A DNA stretch of 64,000 nucleotides from Bacillus sp. 1NLA3E (GCF_000242895.2 NC_021171.1:2142001-2206000), one strand, 5' to 3'. Counted from the stretch's first letter, positions 36,201 through 45,993 are shown. A program made the numbers and translations. The notes: generated by a model from the sequence alone, not told the origin.

Positions 36201-37301
36201 TCCCGATTATGATGGGTATGACATTTAGGGCATTCCCATTCACGTAATCCGAGATTTTTAACGTCTTTGTTTTTGTAGCCACAACCAGAACAAAGCTGGC
36301 TACTAGCAAAGTTTTTTGAAACGGTTACTACTTGTCTGCCATACCATTTCGCTTTGTATTCGATCATACTTTTAATTGTGACCAAGATACTTCGCTGATT
36401 GCTTTAGCAAGATGGTGGTTCTTTAACATGTTCGATACGGACAAGTCTTCCATCCCAATAATGTCGTGGTTTTTGACAATCTTGGAAGAAATCTTGTCCA
36501 GATAATCTTTTCTTGCATTCACAATTTTTTCATGAATACATGCGACTTTTCTTTTGGCTTTATACCAGTTCGCACCACCTATCGTTCGTCTGCTCATAAC
36601 TTTTTGCGCATGAACTAATTTTTCTTCTAATGAACGAAAAAACTTCGGATTAGGGTAAATCGTTCCATCCGAAAGAATAGCGAAATCTTTCAGTCCTACA
36701 TCAATACCAATTGCTAAATTAGTTTTAGGCAATACTTTTACTTCCGATTCAGTAGCTAAAGAAACATAATATTTACCAGAGGGGTTTCTTCTGATCGTGG
36801 CACTTATAATACGACCTTCGACTTCACGACTTTTTGCAAAATTTACGTACCCTAGTTTGGGGAGCTTGATGTGGTTGTCTATGACAGCTATATTTCCGTT
36901 TGTATATTTTGTTGTATAAGATTGCACTGGATTCTTTTTTGACTTGAAGCGAGGTTGTTTATTTTGCTTTTTGTAGTAGCGATCATAGGAATCAGCTAAA
37001 TTTTCTACTGATTTTTGCAAAGCAATACTATCGACTTCTTTCAAAAATGAGTACTGTTTCTTCAGTTCAGGTAGCGATTTAACAGTTTCAAATTTGTTTA
37101 AGAATTTGCCTTTCCAGTTATTCACTGTGAGCTGACCGTTTTGTCTCATTTCTTCGACGATATACCAGTAAGCATCTTTTTCTTTTTGTTTACCTAGAAA
37201 GAAATTGAAAACAAATCTTGAACATCCAATGGTTTTGTTAATCTGTTCAATTTGTTTTTATTTGGGTAGATGCGGAACTTGTAAGCCTTGTATACTAGCA
37301 T
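36128..37301 (-). pseudogene. tnpB: Frameshifted TnpB (OrfB) RNA-guided nuclease
   Basis: From ATG 37301 the protein begins MLVYKAYKFRIYPNKN; a missing A near 37254 then shifts the frame. The main block (to about 36364) has the RuvC-I Asp in IGIDVGLKDF and RuvC-II Glu in IGMEDLSVSNML. A second missing A after SWSQL shifts the frame again, to [18 protein letters not shown], the zinc finger CSGCGYKNK...CPKCH, and RuvC-III Asp in [10 protein letters not shown]. All catalytic residues remain, so repair of two A-runs would restore a full TnpB of about 390 residues. Confidence 0.85.
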
Positions 37302-38028
37302 ATATTTCACCTCGCCTCACAAGAACGTTTGTTCTTATTTTAACACAAGGAAGAAAGTTTTGGCTATCGCCAACCGACATTCATCCCCTCCCTACTCATT
37401 GGGCTTCGCCCTTCACATTCCTTGAGGAAGGGGTATTCTGTCGGAAGGATGATAAAAGGCCGCAGACACGCCATATTTTTCGGGTTGTCGATTAAATGGT
37501 TCAAAACAAGCAAATGCTTGTTTCGCTGTTTCAACATTTAGGGAATGTATTTTTTCGAGGTACTTGATGATTTCATCCATTGATTCCCATAAACTATAAA
37601 CATCTATCCCATAAAAACCAACTTGCTTGTTTTGAGACTGAAGTTGATTATACTCCTTTAACCACTCAATAAAATCAATCATTTCTTCATTGGCCCACAT
37701 CCAAGTTGGCCAACGGTTAAAGGATTTTAGTACTTCGCGGGCATTTGAATGTACCTTATCAAATCCTTTTATATAGTGATTTACAATTTGACAGGCTGGC
37801 CAATCACCTTCGACTGCTAAAAACGTACATTCTTTTTCGGTGATCAGCCTTTTTGAAAGTTCTGTACGAATTTTATATAATTCAGATGTCCCATGTGAGG
37901 ACTCACCAAGTAAAACAGATTTTTTATTATTAATTTCCTGAAGCAAGGGATCCAAATCATTTGTTTCATTGAAAGCGATCGCATATTCTTTAATCCCTTT
38001 GATTACTTTATCATTCATTTTATATCTC

Positions 38029-38409
38029 CTATTGTTTATATTCTGCGTTATATGAGTTTTGACCTGAATGAACAGATAAAAGCGTATCCGCATAACCAAC
38101 AAGACGATTGACAATTTCATCTGAAACCGCATATACAAGTCGATATAACTTGCCTTCATGCAATGCTGGATCATCAAAAATGATCGTAGTATTAATAAAG
38201 AAATTTTTTGTATCGTAAAGGTTGTAATGGACAATTGTTTTTCCAGCTGCACCACCTGTTACCGGATCTTTGAAACTCGGCAAAAATACATACCATTCTT
38301 CAGCAGTAGGTGACCGGAAATTTTTAGTAAATTTAATCCCATTGATTTCATGTTCAATTTGTTTTTTAAGACCCTCACTGATTACATCAAATAAGTTGTT
38401 TTCCTTCAC
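38029..38409 (-). CDS. Hypothetical protein, 126 aa, next to esterase gene
   Basis: I do not recognise this protein. GTG 38409 is chosen because TTGGGAGTAG lies 8 bp upstream and the start then avoids overlap with the previous gene; a longer frame to 38472 would overlap it. The middle reads EEWYVFLPSF and GGAAGKTIVHYNLY, with mixed strands and helices and no membrane segment. It lies 10 bp before the esterase start, so the three genes likely formed one operon. Confidence 0.6.
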   Translation of the reverse strand: MKENNLFDVISEGLKKQIEHEINGIKFTKNFRSPTAEEWYVFLPSFKDPVTGGAAGKTIVHYNLYDTKNFFINTTIIFDDPALHEGKLYRLVYAVSDEIVNRLVGYADTLLSVHSGQNSYNAEYKQ

Positions 38410-38428
38410 TGTGTCTACTCCCAAAAAT

Positions 38429-38692
38429 TTACTCAGCAGGGTTGCACTGGACTGCAATTTGGTATGCATCAAGAACCATTTCTCTTTTTTGTTGATCTTT
38501 TATCTTTGTTAGGACTTGTCCATCCTCGTCATCTTCTACTGCCATAACAAATAGATCATTTTTATTATTAACTGATCTTAAAAATGCATAGTTCTTATTT
38601 TCCATATTAAATAAAGCTTCAACGGCAAATTGTTTTTCGATGCCATCTTCATCCTCAACAGTAATATAATCTCGCTGATCGAAACTATTCAT
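38429..38692 (-). CDS. DUF1292 (YrzB-like) protein
   Basis: An 87-residue acidic protein starting MNSFDQRDYITVEDEDGIEK and containing NKNYAFLRSVNNKND, typical of the YrzB/UPF0473 family, whose role is unknown. It looks like a paralogue of yrzB, since the housekeeping copy normally sits with yrrK elsewhere. ATG 38692 follows GAGGTGGCTTGTG. First gene of the small operon with the hypothetical and the split esterase. Confidence 0.8.
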   Translation of the reverse strand: MNSFDQRDYITVEDEDGIEKQFAVEALFNMENKNYAFLRSVNNKNDLFVMAVEDDEDGQVLTKIKDQQKREMVLDAYQIAVQCNPAE

Positions 38693-38899
38693 CACAAGCC
38701 ACCTCATTAGCTTTTTTGTTATTGTCCCCTTAACAAGCAAGTTTAATTGATGAAAACATTTGTGATAAATGAATAAACCGGGAATATTGATAGGATGAAC
38801 TATATAGGGTGTTTATTAGGATAGAAAAAGTGCTAGGATCAATTGCATATATTTCCTTGATTATTCCGATTTTTTCAAATTTGAATATATTGAGGCACA

Positions 38900-38931
38900 T
38901 AAAATAAGCAGCCGAAACGGCTGCTTATTGG
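38900..38931 (-). terminator. Terminator of the DUF5655 gene
   Basis: AATAAGCAGCC-GAAA-CGGCTGCTTATT, followed on the minus strand by TTTATG. Confidence 0.8.
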
Positions 38932-38976
38932 GGTAGGTATAATGGATTAGGCTATAGGTAGAGATTATTTATCCCA

Positions 38977-39408
38977 TCATGAAGCTCGGAAAGGGATTTG
39001 AAACGCTGATTTTCTATTTCTACCTCTAATCAAGGAAAAAGTATAAGCTTCACATAACCACGTAAATACCTCTTTATTCAAATCTGCTTCGTTTTGAATG
39101 ATTACGTGATGTGTCCAGCGACCTGGATAGGGCTCAACTGAATCAACAATGCGTTTATTTTCAATAAAGCGCCCAACACCGAAAGTAAGGACAATGCTGT
39201 TCTCTGGCCGCTTTTTTGACGATGGCTGAGGCAACCATACCCACGCGAATTTTGTTTTGGTTCCAAATGATATTTGTGATTTCCTAATCTCGATGGAAGC
39301 AGGTCCAATTGAATTAATCATTTTTTCCACAGCCAAGAACAATGAAATTTGCTCTTCATGATTGGAAAAGAAGGAGTACAATTTTACCCTTAAATCACCA
39401 TTTGTCAT
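38977..39408 (-). CDS. DUF5655-type protein
   Basis: A 143-residue protein that contains VGRFIENKRIVDSVEPYPGRW (split as 143-residue beta-rich domain) and ends WLCEAYTFSLIRGR. It resembles the DUF5655 domain found alone or at the end of larger Bacillus proteins. Function unknown. ATG 39408 has only a weak GGGTGAT site. A terminator follows its stop. Confidence 0.7.
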   Translation of the reverse strand: MTNGDLRVKLYSFFSNHEEQISLFLAVEKMINSIGPASIEIRKSQISFGTKTKFAWVWLPQPSSKKRPENSIVLTFGVGRFIENKRIVDSVEPYPGRWTHHVIIQNEADLNKEVFTWLCEAYTFSLIRGRNRKSAFQIPFRAS

Positions 39409-39655
39409 TTAAATCACCCATCCTCGTTAAAATTAAATAGCAGTGGTTTAATGATGTTTAATTTCTGCGTACTTCTAAAAATCTGCGTTTTTTATTACTT
39501 GTTGTCAACCATTCTCTCTTTAATCTCTCTTTCAATTTTATCATTTATTTGGTTTCTTTTAATAACAGGCAATTTGACAAAAAATCTACAATAAAAATGT
39601 CATGTGAAATGGTGAGCATAGCCCTTCAAAAAGAGACCGCAAAACGGACTATAAT

Positions 39656-40321
39656 TTAAGAAGGGAAGGCTCTTTGTTTTGCTTCAGTTAAATGTTTCTC
39701 CATGTTATGGATCGCTAGAAGTGTATCCTGTTGTTCGATACCCTGATAAATTAAATAATGATCATTCCAATTATGATCCAATAAATCAATAGAGTATCGA
39801 TGCATTAAACTTTTTATCGCAGGACTATAACTTTGGAAAAGAAAGAGTAAGAGAGAATTATGAGATGCTTTTGCTATCGCACAATGAAAGAGAAAATCTG
39901 TTTCTTCACGTTTTTCCTTATCTTCAGTGTTCATTTCTTCAAGTACTTGCTTCATTTCTTGAAGATCTTCTAATGTACGATTTTGCGCGGCTAATTGTAC
40001 TGCTCCTATTTCAATAATGTTTCGAAAGTCCATTAATTCTTTGAGATCATCCATTTGTACTAAGGCAATATTCATCATTGGTGCAATTTCTTTTAAGTCG
40101 ACTTTTCTAACAAATATTCCTTCACCTTGCCGAACCTCGATTAATCCTTTGGTTTTTAGAATATGGGTAGCTTCTCTAATTGTTCCAACACTGACATTTA
40201 GTCTTTCTGCCCACTCTTTAATAGTTGGAAGCCTATCTCCGGGCAGGTATTCATTTTGATTTATTAGAGACTCAATATAATCGGAAACAGTATCACTTGC
40301 TTTTTTAATTTTTATTTCCAC
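39656..40321 (-). CDS. GntR-family (FadR subfamily) transcriptional regulator
   Basis: A 221-residue regulator. The N-terminal winged helix (about 1-72) has YLPGDRLPTIKEWAERLNVS and VGTIREATHILKTKGLIEV. The C-terminal FCD domain (about 85-215) is all helical and would bind a carboxylate effector, often with a metal. GTG 40321 is set by AAAGAGG 9 bp upstream. No catabolic operon is adjacent, so the target is unclear. Confidence 0.85.
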   Translation of the reverse strand: MEIKIKKASDTVSDYIESLINQNEYLPGDRLPTIKEWAERLNVSVGTIREATHILKTKGLIEVRQGEGIFVRKVDLKEIAPMMNIALVQMDDLKELMDFRNIIEIGAVQLAAQNRTLEDLQEMKQVLEEMNTEDKEKREETDFLFHCAIAKASHNSLLLFLFQSYSPAIKSLMHRYSIDLLDHNWNDHYLIYQGIEQQDTLLAIHNMEKHLTEAKQRAFPS

Positions 40322-40566
40322 TAGCAACAACCTCTTTCAGTTTGTGTAAATTCATGTATGTATGTATATCTTATAGTAGTGGAAAAAGTTCAAAATCTCC
40401 ACCTTGGTGCACAAAAATAAAGCAGTTTTTTATTTCCTTTTCTTAATTACGACAAAGATAGCATGTTTGTTGGATTTCATTTCATTATATTTTAATCTAT
40501 AATTCATTAATTAAGACAGATTTCCCAAAGGAATTTTCTTTTCAAAATGCTCTGTTAAAGTAGAAT

Positions 40567-40696
40567 GTTGATTTCCGCTCCAGGATGCTCGCTTTCCGCG
40601 GGGCGGGCGGTGAGCCTCCTCGGCGCTAAAGCACCTGTGGGGTCTCACCTGTCCCGCTGCTCCCGCAGGAGTCTCGCACCTTCCGCTCCAATCAAC
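40567..40696 (+). repeat. 130-bp dispersed GC-rich repeat, copy 2
   Basis: Same length and orientation as the copy at 23613-23742, with only a few differences, for example GGCGCTAAAGCACC in place of GGCGCTTAAGCGCC. It lies in the gap 40322-40846 before the PhnB-like gene, where I see no other gene. Confidence 0.85.
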
Positions 40697-40846
40697 ATTG
40701 TGCATAAAATCAACATTGAGCTTTAACACAGCCTTTCAAAAAGATATGGTGCCAGTACCATAAAAATTATTGTATTGAAATTTATTGAGATGATTAGGTT
40801 ACAATGATAAGTATCAATAATTTTTATCTAAAAAGGAGTGACACTA

Positions 40847-41275
40847 ATGTCTGTTGATGTTTATCTGAATTTTAATGGGAATTGTCGTGAAGCAGCTGAA
40901 TATTACGCAGAGGTTTTTGGAACAGAAAAACCGCAAATTATGACTTTTGGAGAAGCACCGCCTAATCCAGAATATCCACTTCCGGAGGAAGCAAAAAATT
41001 TAGTTATGCACACACGTCTTACTATTAGCGGAAGCAATGTTATGTTTTCAGATGTTTTTCCAGGTATGCCTTTTGTTGCTGGGAATAACATAAGTCTTAC
41101 AGTAGTTAGTAAAAATATGGATGAGATTAAATCTTCATTTAATAAAATGAAAGTTGATAGCAATGTTGGCATGGAATTGCAAGAAACATTTTGGAGCAAA
41201 TGTTACGGCCAATTAACAGATAAGTTTGGAATCAACTGGCAATTCAGCTATGATAATGGGGAAGTGGCAATGTAA
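40847..41275 (+). CDS. VOC-family protein, PhnB-like (paralogue)
   Basis: A 142-residue protein starting MSVDVYLNFNGNCREAAEYY, with IMTFGEAPPNPEYPLPEEAK and a GITWQ/GINWQF-type C-terminus. It is the same superfamily as the gene at 19115-19540 but clearly divergent. AAAAGGAGTGACACTA sets the start at 40847. A broken fragment of a close relative lies at 51472-51677. Confidence 0.85.
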   Translation: MSVDVYLNFNGNCREAAEYYAEVFGTEKPQIMTFGEAPPNPEYPLPEEAKNLVMHTRLTISGSNVMFSDVFPGMPFVAGNNISLTVVSKNMDEIKSSFNKMKVDSNVGMELQETFWSKCYGQLTDKFGINWQFSYDNGEVAM

Positions 41276-41297
41276 TTCTCAGAACCCTAACAGTGAT

Positions 41298-41338
41298 AAG
41301 GATATAGAACTTGGATCTCAAGTTCTATATCCTTTTTG
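41298..41338 (+). terminator. Terminator between convergent genes
   Basis: AAGGATATAGAACTTG and CAAGTTCTATATCCTT form a 16-bp stem, then TTTTTG. It can serve the upstream plus-strand gene. Confidence 0.9.
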
Positions 41339-41343
41339 TGTTG

Positions 41344-41694
41344 CTAAAACAAATTATTATCCAAACAAGGTTCCCTCTGTTTAAGAATATAACAGGTTCC
41401 GTCCTCTGCAAAATATAAAAATTCCCCATGGCTAACATTAAAATAGACGTGTTTTTTGTCATAAATTAGTTTTGTAACTTTTGAAAATTTTTCCAATAAT
41501 TCGAGTGAAGGATTAATCATGATTTCTTCGCTGTTATTTGATATAACAAATCCCTTTGGATTACCTTTCCTTTCTGGTTTTAATTCAGTATCCCATTTTC
41601 CATTAAGAAGAACAGTCTTAGCGGTAATATACGTTTTTCTGTTTTGAACAGCCCAGGTCTCCCGGCAATTACATCGATGTATTTTGGACTTCAT
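41344..41694 (-). CDS. Uncharacterised protein, 116 aa
   Basis: The frame reads MKSKIHRCNCRETWAVQNRK at the start and LEPFLD-like charged beta strands later, with FYFNVSHGEFLYFAEDGT near the C-terminus. No signal peptide or membrane segment. AAAGTAGG lies upstream of ATG 41694. I do not know a family for it. Confidence 0.6.
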   Translation of the reverse strand: MKSKIHRCNCRETWAVQNRKTYITAKTVLLNGKWDTELKPERKGNPKGFVISNNSEEIMINPSLELLEKFSKVTKLIYDKKHVYFNVSHGEFLYFAEDGTCYILKQREPCLDNNLF

Positions 41695-41877
41695 CAAATA
41701 ATACCTACTTTCATTAATAAAAATGAAAATCCCAAAATAAGTATGATAGTCATTGTATTCATAACATCAGACACTTATTAATTGATTTGTATTCAGGTGA
41801 CAGAAAAGAAATTATATCACCTAAAAACAAGAAAATTGGAGAAGAGAGAGCTTATTTAGATTTTTTTGAAAATTTAA

Positions 41878-41927
41878 TTGAAAATAATTCTCATTTGCTG
41901 TTATTATATAAATGATAATAGTTATCA
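41878..41927 (+). promoter_or_regulatory. efe promoter with Fur box
   Basis: A -35 TTGAAA (41878-41883) and -10 TATTAT (41902-41907) are 18 bp apart. The Fur box TGATAATAGTTATCA (41913-41927) is a 7-1-7 palindrome with one deviation and covers the expected start point, so iron-dependent repression by Fur is likely. Confidence 0.75.
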
Positions 41928-41955
41928 CTAATAATTTTCAGGGGGATTAATAAAA

Positions 41956-42804
41956 ATGGAATGGTATAAAGTATCGGGAATTATTTTATTATCTAGTAGT
42001 TTGCTATTGGGCTGTGCCAATACTGACAAAAGCTCATCAAATGAAAAAGTGAAAGTAGTAAAAAGCCACTCAACCGAATCTTTTAAAGGTGTAACGGATG
42101 AGTATAAAGTGTACGCGATTGGAGAAATCGAAGAATTTGTTAAGGCAACAGACGAATTCACAACAGCCGTTATTAATGGGGAAAATGAAAAAGCAAAATC
42201 TCTTTATGCACTCGCCAGGATGCATTATGAGAGGGCAGAACCGATAGCAGAAGTGTTTGGAGATCTTGATCCAAAAATTGATGCTCGTGAAGGGGATGTT
42301 CCTGAGCAAGAATGGGGGGGATACCACAGGATAGAAAAAGGACTATGGATTGATAACACAACAATAGGGTATGAACAGTATGCGACTCAATTAATGAAAG
42401 ATGTAAATCTGTTACGAGCGAAGGTTGATACGGTTGAAGTAACTCCAGAGCTATTAATCTCAGGAGCAGTTGACTTATTAAATGAAGTTTCGACATCAAA
42501 AGTAACGGGTGAAGAGGATCGGTATTCTCATACGGATCTATACGATTTTGTTGCAAATGTTCAAGGTGCTGAAAAAATTTATCAACTATTAAAACCTGCT
42601 TTAACCAAAAAAGATGCGGAGCTTTCTAAGGAGATTCAGACACGATTTGACAATGTTTATCTCCTATTAAATCTACATAAAAATGGGGACGGATATAAAC
42701 TTTATACAGAATTAACAGGGTCTCAAGTAAAAGAATTAAGCCAGGCAATTGATGCTCTTGCAGAACCATTATCTCAAATAGGAATTTTAACGGAGGAGTT
42801 ATAA
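41956..42804 (+). CDS. efeO: Ferrous iron uptake lipoprotein EfeO (M75 domain)
   Basis: A 282-residue lipoprotein: signal peptide ending in LLLGC (about residue 20), then the M75 peptidase-like EfeO domain with HYERAEPIAEVFGD and EWGGYHRIEKGLW (the conserved HxxE/HxxxE residues). Unlike longer homologues such as YwbM it lacks an N-terminal cupredoxin domain. It is thought to bind iron at the membrane and pass it to EfeU. Fur box upstream; efeB starts one base after the stop codon. AGGGGGATTAATAAA precedes the ATG. Confidence 0.9.
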   Translation: MEWYKVSGIILLSSSLLLGCANTDKSSSNEKVKVVKSHSTESFKGVTDEYKVYAIGEIEEFVKATDEFTTAVINGENEKAKSLYALARMHYERAEPIAEVFGDLDPKIDAREGDVPEQEWGGYHRIEKGLWIDNTTIGYEQYATQLMKDVNLLRAKVDTVEVTPELLISGAVDLLNEVSTSKVTGEEDRYSHTDLYDFVANVQGAEKIYQLLKPALTKKDAELSKEIQTRFDNVYLLLNLHKNGDGYKLYTELTGSQVKELSQAIDALAEPLSQIGILTEEL

Positions 42805-44091
42805 TTGAATCCAAAAACCCCAGATCAACCTGTTGTTATTGAGAAAAAGTTTTCACGGAGAGATATGCTAAAAACTGCTGGAGTCGGTGGTGTGGGGGCT
42901 CTTCTTGGGGCATCTGGTCTTGAAGGATTGCTTGCCATTTCAGAAAATAATACGAAAAACCATGAGATTCAACAAATAGTTACTTTTTATGGAAAAAATC
43001 AATCTGGAATTACGACCAAGACACAAAATCATGTGTACTTTATTGCATTAGATGTAACCACTTCTAAAAAAGAGGATTTAGTTAACCTTTTTAAGGATTG
43101 GACGACGGCGGCTAAAAGAATGTCAAATGGAAAAGCTGTTGATCCACTTTCAAGCAATGAGTTTCTCCCACCAAAGGATACAGGGGAGGCTGCTGGTTTA
43201 TCACCATCAAATCTTACAATTACATTTGGAGTAGGACCAAATCTATTTTCAAATGGAAATCAAGATCGCTTTGGACTGAAGCATAAACAACCGAAAGAGT
43301 TAGTAGATCTCCCAAAATTTCCACTTGATGCATTAGAAGATGAATGGTCGGGGGGAGACCTTTGTATTCAAGCTTGTGCAGATGATTTACAAGTAGTCTT
43401 TCATGCCGTTAGAAACTTGCTCAGGATTGCAAGAGGGACGGCGAAGCTGAGGTGGGCTCAAACAGGGTTCCAACGCAGCAAACAGGCTGATTTTAAAAAT
43501 ACAACGCCAAGGAATTTATTTGGTTTTAAAGACGGAACGGTAAATCCCGTTGTGACCAATAAGAAGGAAATGAATCAACATGTGTGGGTTCAGCCAGGTG
43601 ATGGTCCGGATTGGCTGGTTAATGGAACATATTTAGTGGTTCGTAGAATTCAAATGTTTATTGAAGTATGGGATCGATCTACATTAAAAGAACAAGAAAA
43701 TACATTCGGTCGCTATCGAAGTAATGGGGCTCCGCTTGGACAAAAAAATGAATTTGAACAACTAGATTTAGATAAAAAGAACGAGTTGGGTCAGTATCAC
43801 ATTCCAGAAAATTCACACACACGTCTATCGCATGGAGACGGTTCACAAAAAATCCTTCGAAGGGCCTATTCATACTCTGATGGAATGGATAAGAAAACTG
43901 GAAGCTTTGACGCTGGCTTGTTATTTCTCAGTTTCCAGCGTTCACCTAGTAAGCAATTTATTCCAATCCAACATCGTTTAGCCAAAATGGATAAATTAAA
44001 TGAATATACAACACATCGGGGGAGCGCTATCTTCGCATGTTTACCAGGTACGGAACAGGGTGGATATATAGGAGAAACACTATTTAAATAG
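42805..44091 (+). CDS. efeB: Dyp-type heme peroxidase EfeB (Tat-exported)
   Basis: A 428-residue exported heme enzyme. The twin-arginine signal SRRDMLK (residues 17-23) precedes a hydrophobic region of small residues. The DyP motif GFKDGTVNP lies at about 240-248 (D243), and a conserved His and RRAYSYSDG follow toward the C-terminus. TTG 42805 follows CGGAGGAGTTATAA. EfeB is thought to oxidise Fe(II) to Fe(III) for uptake by EfeU, and to remove peroxide. Export needs a Tat translocase, not in this window; EfeB often pairs with TatA/C2 in Bacillus. Confidence 0.92.
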   Translation: MNPKTPDQPVVIEKKFSRRDMLKTAGVGGVGALLGASGLEGLLAISENNTKNHEIQQIVTFYGKNQSGITTKTQNHVYFIALDVTTSKKEDLVNLFKDWTTAAKRMSNGKAVDPLSSNEFLPPKDTGEAAGLSPSNLTITFGVGPNLFSNGNQDRFGLKHKQPKELVDLPKFPLDALEDEWSGGDLCIQACADDLQVVFHAVRNLLRIARGTAKLRWAQTGFQRSKQADFKNTTPRNLFGFKDGTVNPVVTNKKEMNQHVWVQPGDGPDWLVNGTYLVVRRIQMFIEVWDRSTLKEQENTFGRYRSNGAPLGQKNEFEQLDLDKKNELGQYHIPENSHTRLSHGDGSQKILRRAYSYSDGMDKKTGSFDAGLLFLSFQRSPSKQFIPIQHRLAKMDKLNEYTTHRGSAIFACLPGTEQGGYIGETLFK

Positions 44092-44122
44092 TGTTTCTCC
44101 ATTTTATAAAGGGGAGAAATCA

Positions 44123-45880
44123 ATGTTGTACTTTACTAATAAATGGAAGCTACTTATGGTATTTACAGGCTTTATTATCTTTTTTGTATCTGCGAATCCC
44201 GTGGTAGGTGAAGAAAACCATGATGAGCTTTTTGTATTAATTGGAGATAGCTTAATGAAAGCAAAAGATGGTGATTCAGTCCATGTTTCAAAAAATATCG
44301 ATTTGTTTACAAAAGAATGGCAATCTATTAAGAATAGAGATAGTAAACTCGCAAAAAAGGTCGACCAGAAATTAAAAGCAGTTCAAGACCTATTAACTGA
44401 ACAAAAGGTCGATAATCAAGCATTATCTGAGGCACTTTCTTCATTATCAAGTGCAGTTGTTCAATATGAAAAGGAACAAAATCCTTCGGATAAGGGAAAA
44501 GGCAAAGAAAAAGTAACACAGCTGGTTCCACTAATATATCACATGAAAGAAGCGATAAACGAAAAGGATCAAACCGTTGTAATGGCTCAATATCAAGATA
44601 TATTGACTCAATGGAACATGTCTGAAAAAGCTGTTCATGATGAAAGCATTGTAACATACGGAAATATTGAAAAGGATATGGCTTTGATTCGGATTGCTAT
44701 TACACAAGATCCTCCTAACCCCCAAAAAGCTCTAAGCAGTTTAGATGATTTAAGTCGCGAGTTGGAAAATTTTATGAGTGGAAAGGTCTCTAAAGAAGTA
44801 GTGGGCGACTACTCTTTAGCAGACATGGCGACAATTTTAAGTAAAGCGGAAAAAGCGATTTCGAAGGATCAATACAAAAAAGCTAGTACCCATTTAGAAC
44901 TAGCTCTGACCATTTGGCCAACCGTGGAAGGAGATGTTAAGACAAGAGACAGTAAACTGTATAGTGATTTTGAAACGGAGATCCCAACTGCAATTAGTAT
45001 CTTAAACTCTAAAGTTGTAAATGCTGAAAAAGCCCAGGGTATTGTACAGAAAATGAATTTTAGGTTTGCACCATTAATGAGCAAAACAGATTATACATTA
45101 TGGGATGCATCACTCATCCTTCTAAGGGAAGGATTAGAAGGACTATTAGTTGTTGCGACATTAATTGCCTTTTTAAAGAAAATGGGCCAGTCTAATAAAC
45201 AAAAGTGGATTTGGATAGGTGTCGTCGCGGGTATTTTAGCAAGTGGTTTGCTTGCTATTGTCATTAACTTCTTGTTTTCACAAATAACTGCTGCATCAAG
45301 TCGTGAATATATTGAGGGATTTACAGGTGTTATCGCTGTAATGATGATGTTAACAGTAGGGGCGTGGCTTCATAATAAATCCAATATTGGAAATTGGAAT
45401 AAATATATCGACAAACAAATGAAAATGGCACTTGCAAAGGGCAGTCTTTTCTCTTTTTCAATGGTTAGTTTTTTGTCAGTGTTTCGTGAAGGTGCAGAAA
45501 CAATCATCTTTTATACAGGAATAACTCCATATATTAGTTTGCAGGACCTCGTTTTGGGAGTGGTACTGGCAATATTTATTCTCATTTTAGTAGGCTTCGC
45601 CATTATTTATTTCAGTGCAAAAATACCCATTGGTTTATTTTTTAAAGTAGCGACGATTTTGGTTTACTGTTTGGCATTTAAAATACTCGGGATTAGCATC
45701 CATGCTCTGCAAATATCGAAGGTCCTACCAACGACTACAATGGATGTTTTCCCGTTTCTTGATTTCCTTGGAATATACCCGACATGGGAAACGAGCATTG
45801 TTCAATTGATATTAGTTGGTATTATTATTGCTATGACTTATCTAATAAGGAAAAAAGATCGGAAAATGATGGCTACGTGA
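44123..45880 (+). CDS. efeU: High-affinity iron permease EfeU (FTR1-type), with extended N-terminal domain
   Basis: A 585-residue protein. A signal-like start and a long extracytoplasmic segment (about 30-320) precede seven membrane helices. The two REXXE motifs typical of FTR1 iron permeases are REGLEG (about 336-341) and REGAET (about 454-459). It imports Fe(III) with EfeO and EfeB. ATG 44123 has AAGGGGAGAAATCA before it. Terminal gene of the efeOBU operon. Confidence 0.9.
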   Translation: MLYFTNKWKLLMVFTGFIIFFVSANPVVGEENHDELFVLIGDSLMKAKDGDSVHVSKNIDLFTKEWQSIKNRDSKLAKKVDQKLKAVQDLLTEQKVDNQALSEALSSLSSAVVQYEKEQNPSDKGKGKEKVTQLVPLIYHMKEAINEKDQTVVMAQYQDILTQWNMSEKAVHDESIVTYGNIEKDMALIRIAITQDPPNPQKALSSLDDLSRELENFMSGKVSKEVVGDYSLADMATILSKAEKAISKDQYKKASTHLELALTIWPTVEGDVKTRDSKLYSDFETEIPTAISILNSKVVNAEKAQGIVQKMNFRFAPLMSKTDYTLWDASLILLREGLEGLLVVATLIAFLKKMGQSNKQKWIWIGVVAGILASGLLAIVINFLFSQITAASSREYIEGFTGVIAVMMMLTVGAWLHNKSNIGNWNKYIDKQMKMALAKGSLFSFSMVSFLSVFREGAETIIFYTGITPYISLQDLVLGVVLAIFILILVGFAIIYFSAKIPIGLFFKVATILVYCLAFKILGISIHALQISKVLPTTTMDVFPFLDFLGIYPTWETSIVQLILVGIIIAMTYLIRKKDRKMMAT

Positions 45881-45993
45881 AGTTAGAACTTCGAAAATAG
45901 ACATGGGTTCTTTCCATATATTGCTGGCCTTCATATATAATAAACAGAGAGGAAAATGGGGATATTAATCTTTTTTGAAGAGGTGGAAATCAG

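Larger units (their letters stand above)
36044..37440 (-). mobile_element. TnpB-only element of the IS200/IS605 group
   Basis: About 1.4 kb inserted in the esterase gene. TCGG occurs at both junctions (36040-36043 and 37441-37444), so one copy is target and boundaries are uncertain by 4 bp. There is no tnpA and no terminal inverted repeat, as usual for IS1341-type elements. The ends instead contain subterminal hairpins, for example GGGCTTCGCCC at about 37401-37411 and a CCCCTTC/GGAGGGG pairing at 36052-36096. It is probably non-autonomous and immobile, since tnpB is also broken. Confidence 0.85.
35346..38018 (-). pseudogene. Erythromycin esterase-family gene split by an IS element
   Basis: The N-terminal part (38018-37445) starts MNDKVIKGIKEYAIAFNETN with AGGAG before it and has LLGESSHGTSELYKIRTEL, the family's catalytic His region. 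The C-terminal part (36043-35346) reads EGCHDEVVKLLTE and IIWEHNTHVGDARATDM. Joining the two sides gives HPS-EGCHDE without loss, about 424 codons, the normal size. The insertion lies between them. A second lesion is an in-frame TAA near 35946 (NSFNL*VNALITA), so excision alone would not restore the gene. The family inactivates macrolides or hydrolyses related esters in some members; the native substrate here is unknown. Confidence 0.85.
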
